Below, one piece after another: positions 57,804 to 64,000 of a stretch of DNA of 64,000 nucleotides. The translations under genes and the position numbers were made by a program. The stretch spans positions 3,767,501-3,831,500 of the forward strand of contig NZ_CP108644.1 in assembly GCF_041435495.1 (NCBI RefSeq), read 5' to 3'. The stretch's first letter is position 1. The number at the start of each line of letters is the position of its first letter. The notes beneath the pieces were generated by a model that ran no database searches, had not been told where the DNA came from, and worked only from the letters and a program-made list of their open reading frames with translations. The DNA comes from Streptomyces sp. NBC_01116. GTDB lineage: Bacteria > Actinomycetota > Actinomycetes > Streptomycetales > Streptomycetaceae.

Positions 57804-58982
57804 TTACGCCATGATTTCGCCGTCGGGTCCCCGGCGCGAGCCGCCCCCGCTGCCCGTGCGGGCCCGGTCGGCGGCCTCGGTGCCGTGCGTCCAGCCGTCC
57901 AGGTCGGTGACGCCGCGGACCCGGGTGGTCGTGGTCCTCGGGAACATCCGCCCGGCGGCGTCGGAGACCGCGACGTCCCGGGCGGCCAGCACCGGCAGCA
58001 GCTCGCCGGCCGGGGCCGCGTCGGCGCCGTCCGCCGCCGTGGCCCGTTCGGCGCCGTCGGCGAGCCGGCGGCCGAGCCGCTGGGCGTACCCCATCCAGAA
58101 CGCCTGCCGGAAGGTCTTGGTCCGCTTGCGTCCCCCGGCGCGCTGTCCGGCCTCCGCACGGGTCATCGCGGCCGCCCCCTGGACGAGCAGGGAGGTGAAC
58201 ATCAGCTCGACGGCCTCCAGGTCCGGCTCGAAGCCGACGACCGTGGTGAAGCCGAGATCGTCGTTCCACACGGCCCGGCAGCGGTTCGCGGAGGCGACGG
58301 CGTCGAGCAGGATCGCCTTGGCGCTCTCGTACGGGGGCTCCACCCCGATCCGGCAGGCGCCCGGCGTCTCGCGGCTGTGGGTCCGGGCGGCGAGGAGGGC
58401 CTCGTCGACGCTGTGCCGGGCCATCAGCTCCTGCGCCTTGGTGGTCAGCGCCTCCGCCTCCTCCGGGAAGCCGGTCGCCTCCGCCTTCGCCAGCAGCGCC
58501 CGGATCCGGGTGAGCATCCGGGGCTCGTCGGCGGCGGGCGGCCGGTGCAGGTGGTCGGCGGCGGCGCCGGGCGGGGGGCCGGCGGGCTCGATGGCGGGCA
58601 GCCGCAGCAGCAGCCGGTACAGCTCCAGCAGGTCACCGGCGTAGCGGAACCGGTCGGGGAGGTTGCGCGGCACGGGTGCGGGCAGCTCGGCGAGCTGCCG
58701 GCGCCAGCGGGGCGGCAGCTCCGCGTACCGGGCGGTCTCGGCGGCGATCAGGGTCGCGGCCAGCGCCGCCCGGCGCTCGTCCAGCTCGTGGCGGACGAAC
58801 CGGACCAGGTCGGCCGGGTGCCAGCCCCGGTCCCATGCCCGGCGCACGAACTCCTCGCCGCGCCGGTGCGCCTCCGCGTCCGCCTCCGGGGCGGCGGCGA
58901 GCAGGGAGGCCCCGGTGTCCAGGGCGGCGTCGCCCTCCGCGTAGAGGGCCGCCGCGCACGCCCGGTCGATCACCGATTCCAT
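57804..58982 (-). CDS. DUF2786 protein
   Basis: 392 residues. The N-terminal part is helical (EEFVRRAWDRGWHPADLVRFVRHEL). The centre has the DUF2786 motif LTRIRALLAKAEATGFPEEAEALTTKAQELMARHSVDEAL. The C-terminal part (FRQAFWMGYAQRLGRRLADG) resembles the DUF7168 region. The family occurs in phage and bacterial proteins and has been linked to Zn or nucleic-acid binding only by guess. ATG at 58982 with a weak ribosome site. It lies downstream of the oxidoreductase gene, separated by a repeat-rich spacer. Confidence 0.85.
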   Translation of the reverse strand: MESVIDRACAAALYAEGDAALDTGASLLAAAPEADAEAHRRGEEFVRRAWDRGWHPADLVRFVRHELDERRAALAATLIAAETARYAELPPRWRRQLAELPAPVPRNLPDRFRYAGDLLELYRLLLRLPAIEPAGPPPGAAADHLHRPPAADEPRMLTRIRALLAKAEATGFPEEAEALTTKAQELMARHSVDEALLAARTHSRETPGACRIGVEPPYESAKAILLDAVASANRCRAVWNDDLGFTTVVGFEPDLEAVELMFTSLLVQGAAAMTRAEAGQRAGGRKRTKTFRQAFWMGYAQRLGRRLADGAERATAADGADAAPAGELLPVLAARDVAVSDAAGRMFPRTTTTRVRGVTDLDGWTHGTEAADRARTGSGGGSRRGPDGEIMA

Positions 58983-58994
58983 CCGGCCAAGGGT

Positions 58995-59095
58995 AGGCGC
59001 ACCGCTCGCACGGCCCGCACCCGTACGCACGGGCCCGCACCGCCGCGCGCACGGCCCGCACCGCCCGCACCGCCCGCACGGCCCGCGACCACCGC
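58995..59095. repeat. GCCCGCAC-type short repeats
   Basis: Many near-tandem copies of GCCCGCACC or GCACGGCCC fill the spacer between the DUF2786 and oxidoreductase genes. Their density makes slippage likely. No gene is present. Confidence 0.6.
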
Positions 59096-59118
59096 GCAAG
59101 ACCCGCCCGCACGGCCGT

Positions 59119-60033
59119 CTACGGCAGCAGCACCAGCTTGCCGCGGACGTGGCCGCCCTCGCTCAGGGCGTGGGCGCTCGCGGCGTCGGCGAGCGGGAAG
59201 ACCTGGGCGATCTCCACGCGCAGCTCGCCGGCCTCCGCCCGCCGGGCGTTCTCCCCGAGGCGGGCGGCCGAGGGTCCGCCGCCGCCGGAGGAGAAGGCGA
59301 CGCCCAGTTCGGCGGCGTCCCCGTCCGCGATGGTGACGATCCGGTCCGTGGTGCCGCCGCGCAGTTCGATGGAGGCGGGCAGCGCGCCGCGCCCCGACGC
59401 GTCGAACACCGCGTCCACGCCCTCCGGGGCCAGCTCGCGCACCCGCTCGACCAGCCCGTCCCCGTACGCCACCGGGACCGCGCCCAGCACCCGCAGATAG
59501 TCGTGGTTGGCCGGGGACGCGGTGCCGATGACGGTCGCGCCGCGGGCCGCCGCGAGCTGTACGGCGACGGAGCCGACGCCGCCGCCCGCCCCGTGCAGGA
59601 GCAGCGTCTCGCCCTCGGCCAGCGCCAGTTCGTCCAGCACCCGGGAGGCGGTGTCGGTCGCGACGGGCAGCGCGGCGGCCTCCTCCCAGGACAGCCCGTC
59701 CGGCTTGCGCGCGAGGGAGGCGGCCTCGGCCAGCGCCTCGGTGGCGTAGGAGCCGGTGGCGCTCCAGCCGAGGACCTCGTCACCGGGGGCGAGATCCGTG
59801 ACGCCCTCCCCCGCCTCCAGGACCACCCCGGCGAACTCGGCTCCGGGCGTGGCGGGCAGCGGGGTGGGGAACGCGTCCTCCATCCAGCCGTTCCGGATCT
59901 TGTGGTCGAGCGGGTTCACGCCGGCCGCGCGCACGGCGACCCGGACCTGGCCGGGGCCGGGACGCGGCGGATCGCGACGCTCCAGGTGCAGGACGCCGGG
60001 GCCGCCGAACTCCTCGTACACGATCGCTTCCAT
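59119..60033 (-). CDS. NADP-dependent quinone-oxidoreductase-like MDR enzyme
   Basis: 304 residues of the zinc-free medium-chain dehydrogenase/reductase group. The N-terminal GroES-like part begins MEAIVYEEFGGPGVLHLERRDPP and includes GVNPLDHKIRNG and PGAEFAGVVLEAGEGV. The Rossmann part has LLHGAGGGVGSVAVQLAAARGATVIGTAS. No structural-zinc Cys cluster is present. It would reduce quinones or enones with NADPH. ATG at 60033. It is divergent from the DNA polymerase gene. Confidence 0.92.
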   Translation of the reverse strand: MEAIVYEEFGGPGVLHLERRDPPRPGPGQVRVAVRAAGVNPLDHKIRNGWMEDAFPTPLPATPGAEFAGVVLEAGEGVTDLAPGDEVLGWSATGSYATEALAEAASLARKPDGLSWEEAAALPVATDTASRVLDELALAEGETLLLHGAGGGVGSVAVQLAAARGATVIGTASPANHDYLRVLGAVPVAYGDGLVERVRELAPEGVDAVFDASGRGALPASIELRGGTTDRIVTIADGDAAELGVAFSSGGGGPSAARLGENARRAEAGELRVEIAQVFPLADAASAHALSEGGHVRGKLVLLP

Positions 60034-60120
60034 GGGGCGATCCTCACGGCTGCGGCGGCGGGCGGCCAGTCGGGGACCGCCTCCGGGGCACTGTCAGTGG
60101 CGGGTGCCAGACTCGCACCC

Positions 60121-61797
60121 ATGACCGAACGGTGGGCGGTGGCGGCTGCGGACGGGGGCGGGGCGCTGCTCGCGCCGCTGGCCCGCGACGGCACGCCCGC
60201 CGGGCCGGTCCTCGCCGAGCCCGACCTCGTCGAGGCGGTCCGCTCCCGGCCCGACGTGGTCCGCTGGGTGTGGCGGTCGACCGCCGAGATCCACCCCCGG
60301 CTGCTGGCCGCCGGGGTCCGGGTGGAGCGGTGCTACGACATCGAGTGCGCCGAGCTGCTGCTGCTCGGGCACGCCGGGCGGCTCGGCGAGCCCCGTTCCG
60401 CCGCCGCCGCGCTGGCCCGGCTGGACAACGCGCCGGTGCCGCCGGACCCGCCCGCCCGGTCCGCCGAACCGGGCGCGCAGTCCTCCCTCTTCGAGCCGCC
60501 GTCCGGTCCCGGGGTGCCGTTCGAGGGGCTCCTGCGGGTCTACGCGGACCAGATGCGCCGGCACGACGCGGCGGAGCACCCGGACCGGATGCGGCTGCTG
60601 ACCGCGTCGGAGTCGGCGGGGATGCTCGTGGCCGCCGAGATGCACCGGGCCGGGCTGCCCTGGCGCGCCGACGTCCACCGGGAGCTGCTGAACGGACTGC
60701 TGGGCGAGCGGTACGCGGGCGGCGGCGAGCCCCGCAGGCTCGCCGAGCTGGCGGACGAGGTGTCGGCGGCGTTCGGCCGGCGGGTCCGCCCCGACCTGCC
60801 CGCCGATGTGGTGAAGGCGTTCGCGCAGGCGGGGATACCGGTGAAGTCGACCCGGCGGTGGGAGCTGGAGGAGGTGGACCATCCGGCGGTCGAGCCGCTC
60901 ATCGCGTACAAGAAGCTGTACCGGATCTGGACGGCGCACGGCTGGTCCTGGCTCCAGGACTGGGTGCGCGAGGGCCGCTTCCGCCCGGAGTACCAGCCGG
61001 GCGGCACGGTCAGCGGCCGCTGGACGACCAACGGCGGCGGGGCCCTCCAGATCCCCAAGGTGATCCGGCAGGCCGTCGTCGCCGACGAGGGGTGGCGCCT
61101 GGTCGTCGCGGACGCCGACCAGATGGAGCCCCGGGTGCTGGCGGCGATCTCCCGCGACCGGGGCCTGATGGAGGTGGCCGGTCATGACGGCGACCTCTAC
61201 AAGGCGCTGTCCGACCGGGCGTTCCGGGGTGACCGCGAGCACGCGAAGCTGGCGCTCCTCGGCGCGGTCTACGGCCAGACGTCCGGGGACGGCCTGAAGA
61301 ACCTGGCCGCTCTGCGCCGCCGCTTCCCGCTCGCCGTCGCCTATGTCGACGACGCGGCGCGGGCGGGCGAGGAGGGACGGGTGGTGCGGACCTGGCTGGG
61401 CCGGACCAGCCCGCCGGTCGCGCTGGCGGGCCAGGACGAGGAGGCGGGCCTTCCCCAGGAGGGTCCCGAGGGCTCCGGGGCCCCGTCCGACGGCGGTCCG
61501 GCGCGGGCCCGGGGGCGCTTCACCCGTAACTTCGTGGTGCAGGGCAGCGCGGCCGACTGGGCGCTGCTGCTGCTGGCCGCGCTGCGCCGGACGCTCCATG
61601 AGCAGGGGCTGCGGGCCCAGTTGGTGTTCTTCCAGCACGACGAGGTGATCGTGCACTGCCCGGCCGGGGAGGCCGGGACCGTCGCCGAGGCGATCCGCGC
61701 GGCGGGCGAGCTGGCCGGGCGGACCGCCTTCGGACGGACGCCGGTGCGGTTCCCCTTCACGATCGCGGTGGTGGAGCGGTACGCGGACGCCAAGTGA
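60121..61797 (+). CDS. PolA-like DNA polymerase with degenerate exonuclease region
   Basis: 558 residues, the family usually named bifunctional 3'-5' exonuclease/DNA polymerase. Motif A is LVVADADQMEPRVLAA (about residues 327-342), motif B REHAKLALLGAVYGQ (~371-385) and motif C FFQHDEVIVHC (~502-512), all keeping catalytic residues. The N-terminal 180 residues show no DxE exonuclease motif, only YDIEC near residue 73, so proofreading is doubtful. There is no 5' nuclease domain. Streptomyces carries it beside the main PolA. A translesion or repair role is possible. Confidence 0.9.
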   Translation: MTERWAVAAADGGGALLAPLARDGTPAGPVLAEPDLVEAVRSRPDVVRWVWRSTAEIHPRLLAAGVRVERCYDIECAELLLLGHAGRLGEPRSAAAALARLDNAPVPPDPPARSAEPGAQSSLFEPPSGPGVPFEGLLRVYADQMRRHDAAEHPDRMRLLTASESAGMLVAAEMHRAGLPWRADVHRELLNGLLGERYAGGGEPRRLAELADEVSAAFGRRVRPDLPADVVKAFAQAGIPVKSTRRWELEEVDHPAVEPLIAYKKLYRIWTAHGWSWLQDWVREGRFRPEYQPGGTVSGRWTTNGGGALQIPKVIRQAVVADEGWRLVVADADQMEPRVLAAISRDRGLMEVAGHDGDLYKALSDRAFRGDREHAKLALLGAVYGQTSGDGLKNLAALRRRFPLAVAYVDDAARAGEEGRVVRTWLGRTSPPVALAGQDEEAGLPQEGPEGSGAPSDGGPARARGRFTRNFVVQGSAADWALLLLAALRRTLHEQGLRAQLVFFQHDEVIVHCPAGEAGTVAEAIRAAGELAGRTAFGRTPVRFPFTIAVVERYADAK

Positions 61798-61813
61798 CGC
61801 CCCGGGACAGCCC

Positions 61814-62167
61814 TCAGCGCTGCTGGAGCTTCGGCCATTCCGGGCTGGTGGCCAGGGCGGTCAGCCGGTCCATCGTGACCGCGGGCGCGGGCCGGGTGGC
61901 GGGGCTCGACTGATCGCCGGAGTTGAAGGCGGAGACGACGACGCGCATGCCGTCCGGCCGCATCGTGTCGGCCGTCTGCGCGTACGCCGCCGGGTTGTCG
62001 ATCCGGCGGGCGCGGCCCCACAGCACGTACATCCGGCTCAGCGTCTCCTGCACCAGGTCCTCGGCGAGGTGTACATCGCCGCTGGTCAGCAGGCACGCCG
62101 AGCGGAACAGACGGCCGGCCCGGCCGGCCGCGAACACCGTGAACCCCTCGGTCCGCGACGCCCTCAT
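61814..62167 (-). pseudogene. Fusion remnant: SigE-family sigma factor start joined to the tail of another gene
   Basis: 117 residues. Residues 1-64 are region 2 of a SigE-family ECF sigma factor (EGFTVFAAGRAGRLFRSACLL, HLAEDLVQETLSRMYVLWGRA, NPAAYAQ). At about residue 65 this stops abruptly, and the rest (PDGMRVVVSAFNSGDQSSPATRPAPAVTMDRLTALATSPEW) matches the C-terminal pattern of the membrane or secreted protein usually encoded just downstream of such sigma genes. Region 4 is absent. An in-frame deletion of roughly 1-1.5 kb would explain it. The product should not work as a sigma factor. Confidence 0.8.
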
Positions 62168-62302
62168 GCTCTCCCCCGTCCGCCCGTCCGTTCCGCCCTC
62201 CCCCTGTACGACGCGGCGGGAGCGGGCACATGTTTCGGACGATCCGCGAGAACTTTGGGGGCCAGCGGGCCAGGGGGCGGACAGCGCGGGGGAACGCGGG
62301 AA

Positions 62303-62340
62303 GCGCCCCGTTCACGCGCCGGACGGCGTGAACGGGGCGC
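62303..62340 (-). terminator. Terminator of the intradiol dioxygenase gene
   Basis: GCGCCCCGTTCACGC (62303-62317) and GCGTGAACGGGGCGC (62326-62340) form a perfect 15-bp stem 30 bp after the dioxygenase stop; CTTCCC follows on the minus strand. Confidence 0.75.
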
Positions 62341-62369
62341 GGGCGGTGGTGCGCTCGCTGTGTCCTCGT

Positions 62370-63233
62370 CTACCCGCGTTCCCACAACGCGGGGACGTTC
62401 GGCGGCTCCCAGCCCGACACGGCCTGGTGCCCCTGCAGACAGCGGTAGGCGACCCCGCCGTACGTCACGCGGTCACCCGCGCGGTAGGAGGTGCCGGCGG
62501 CCCAGGTGGTGGACCCCGGCTCGGTGGGCGGATCGGTCGGCTTGGGCGTCTGGGCGACGTCCAGCACGAAGTCGAAGGTGCCCTGGCGCCCGTTCCCGAC
62601 GTTGCGGACGTTCATCAGCAACTCGGGGTCGAACAGCGCGTCGGTGTTGTTGCGCGGCTCGTTCGGGAAGTACAGCTGGGTGGTGAGGATGCGCCCGCCG
62701 GGCGCCTGCGCCTTCACGTGGATGTGCCGCGTACGGCCCGGGTAGAGGCCCGGCACGATGGTGGTGAGGCTGAACGACCCGTCCGTGCCGGTGAACTGGT
62801 GCCCCCGGAAGGCGAACTGGGCCATGTCGTACGACCCGTTGGTGTCGGCCTGCCAGAAGTCGAGCAGGGCCCCGGAGATGGGCCGGCAGGCCCGGCCGAA
62901 GACGTAGCCGCTCACGGTGAGCGGTACGCCGGGGGTGCTCGGGGTCACCAGGCTGGTGCGGCGCGGGGAGTTGGGCTTGAAGTACGGCCCCTCCATCTGC
63001 GGCGGCGTCGTGTCGTCGCCGTCGTCGCACTCCGGGGTCGGGGCCAGCGGCCCGTTCCCGGTGGAGGCGGCGTCCCGGGCGAGCGCGACGCCCCCTCCGG
63101 CGAGCAGAGGCGCGGCGCTCGCGACGAGTGCGGCCTTCAGGAGACCCTTGCGGCTGATCCGCCGCCGGTCTCCCGACGCCTCGTCGGACGCGTTGGGGTC
63201 GTGGGGGGTTGTGTTGTCCATTTGTGGGGTCAT
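62370..63233 (-). CDS. Secreted intradiol ring-cleavage dioxygenase with chitin-binding module
   Basis: 287 residues. A Tat-type signal (DRRRISRKGLLKAALVASAAPLLAGG, twin Arg near residues 23-25) leads to an intradiol dioxygenase domain: MEGPYFKPNSP, LLDFWQADTNGSYDMAQF, GLYPGRTRHIHVKAQ. Tyr164, His170 and His172 with Tyr135 are likely iron ligands. After a TDPPTEPG linker, residues ~243-287 are a CBM5/12 module (WAAGTSYRAGDRVTYGGVAYRCLQGHQ). SACTE_2871 of Streptomyces sp. SirexAA-E has this architecture and cleaves lignin-related catechols. ATG after GAGGAAAC. Confidence 0.94.
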   Translation of the reverse strand: MTPQMDNTTPHDPNASDEASGDRRRISRKGLLKAALVASAAPLLAGGGVALARDAASTGNGPLAPTPECDDGDDTTPPQMEGPYFKPNSPRRTSLVTPSTPGVPLTVSGYVFGRACRPISGALLDFWQADTNGSYDMAQFAFRGHQFTGTDGSFSLTTIVPGLYPGRTRHIHVKAQAPGGRILTTQLYFPNEPRNNTDALFDPELLMNVRNVGNGRQGTFDFVLDVAQTPKPTDPPTEPGSTTWAAGTSYRAGDRVTYGGVAYRCLQGHQAVSGWEPPNVPALWERG

Positions 63234-63350
63234 GACTGTTTCCTCGGAGTCCTCGGGGGTCCTCGACGCGGGGAGGCGGGAGGCGGGAGGTTCAGGAGGT
63301 TCGGTGGTGCGGGACCGGTCCCGGGGCGGTCGGCCCCGGGACCGGAGCGG

Positions 63351-64000
63351 TCAGACCCGCTGCCAGAGCGCGGGCACGTCGGCGGGGTTCCAGCCGGGCT
63401 GGGCTGTGTGCGCCTGGAGGCAGCGGTAGGTGGCTCCGCCGTACGTCACCGTGGCGCCGGCGGCGTACGCGGTGCCGGCCGCCCAGGTGCCGCCGGGCGG
63501 GTCGGTCGGCGGGGTGGTGGGCGGGTCCGTCGGCGTACCGCCGCCGCTGGTGACCAGGGTCAGCCCGTACGTCTGGAGCAGCGGGTTGATGGGCTGGAAG
63601 TACGTCGTACCGCCGGAGGAGCAGTTGCCCGAGCCGCCGGAGGTGACGCCCTGCGCCTGGCTGCCGGAGATGTAGGAGCCGCCGGAGTCGCCCGGTTCGG
63701 CGCAGACGCTGGTGCGGGTCACCCCGGAGATGGTGCCCTCCGGGTAGGTGACGCTGGTGTTCAGCTGCTGGATGGTGCCGCAGTGCCAGCCCGTGGTGGA
63801 GCCGGAACGGCAGACCGAGGCGCCGACGACGGAGGCGGTGGAGCCGGCGACGGTGACGTCGCCCCGTCCGTAGCCGTTCACCAGCGGACGCGGGGTCCAG
63901 TTGGTGTTGGTGGCGACCCAGGCGATGTCCCGGCCCGGGAAGGTCGAGCCCTGGAAGGTGCCCTGGGCCTGCTGGTTGACCCCGTTGGTGGTGGTGCCGA
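63351..64000 (-). CDS. Secreted S1-family serine protease (streptogrisin type) with chitin-binding module, 5' end outside
   Basis: At least 216 residues, open to the window edge. The visible part has SVCRSGSTTGWHCGTI and the catalytic serine in VCAEPGDSGGSYISGSQAQG, both typical of alpha-lytic/streptogrisin proteases. GTTYFQPINPLLQTYGLTLV closes the domain. A Thr/Pro linker leads to a C-terminal CBM5/12 (TWAAGTAYAAGATVTYGGATYRCLQAH) almost identical to that of the dioxygenase downstream. The pro-region and the His/Asp of the triad lie outside. Streptogrisin C has the same layout. Confidence 0.94.
   Translation of the reverse strand, partial: GTTTNGVNQQAQGTFQGSTFPGRDIAWVATNTNWTPRPLVNGYGRGDVTVAGSTASVVGASVCRSGSTTGWHCGTIQQLNTSVTYPEGTISGVTRTSVCAEPGDSGGSYISGSQAQGVTSGGSGNCSSGGTTYFQPINPLLQTYGLTLVTSGGGTPTDPPTTPPTDPPGGTWAAGTAYAAGATVTYGGATYRCLQAHTAQPGWNPADVPALWQRV

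Overview
The window is about 72% G+C with strong third-position G/C bias, GTG and TTG starts, AGGAG-type ribosome sites and several leaderless promoters. Together with the clpC-lsr2-coaX-panC and folP/folB/folK-folE-ftsH-hpt-tilS neighbourhood, this points to a Streptomyces chromosome, core region. The same order is known in outline around lsr2 and ftsH in Mycobacterium. No rRNA, tRNA, CRISPR array, prophage or biosynthetic gene cluster is visible.

Layout. 1-5.3 kb: the 5' part of clpC with a ClgR-like dyad upstream, a conserved hypothetical gene tail-to-tail with lsr2, a GNAT acetyltransferase, a BlaI-type repressor, a 59-residue membrane microprotein and a hypothetical gene. 5.4-11.1 kb: a tightly overlapping minus-strand operon for cofactors (DUF2520 protein, panC, nadB, nadC, coaX), joining CoA and NAD synthesis. 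11.3-16 kb: a PLP lyase, a DUF5937/ArsR-like regulator with a palindromic operator, and a two-component system. 16-19.5 kb: a MidA-type methyltransferase followed by a solitary nuoD-like gene, then a coiled-coil membrane protein. 19.7-24.7 kb: a quaternary-amine ABC transporter split between strands, and an esterase divergent from an MprF-like lysyltransferase (24.9-26.7 kb).

26.8-36 kb is the folate and housekeeping block: folP, a SnoaL-like gene, folB, folK and a DUF3180 gene on plus; folE, ftsH, hpt and tilS on minus. Between the two arms sits an accessory insert: a stand-alone, splicing-dead intein-like LAGLIDADG protein whose ribosome site is buried in a perfect 15-bp hairpin, and a 164-bp MITE-like palindrome that supplies part of the folE stop codon. 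36-46 kb: a zincin, dacB, ppa, a ThrE exporter, a DedA protein, a ybjQ gene broken by a Streptomyces repeat, a ClC-like channel, wrbA and glutamate decarboxylase.

46-64 kb is more accessory: a DrrAB-like ABC exporter under a PadR repressor with three operator copies, an MFS transporter, a GlxA-type regulator overlapping an aldehyde dehydrogenase that has Ser in place of the catalytic Cys, an XRE-DUF5753/HATPase/DUF397 developmental-type module whose two promoter regions share an identical 19-bp site, a lipoprotein, a FUSC exporter, a DUF2786 protein, a quinone-oxidoreductase-like enzyme, an exonuclease-less PolA-like polymerase, a sigma factor fused in frame to the tail of another gene by deletion, and two secreted proteins (an intradiol dioxygenase and an S1 protease) that end in the same chitin-binding module.
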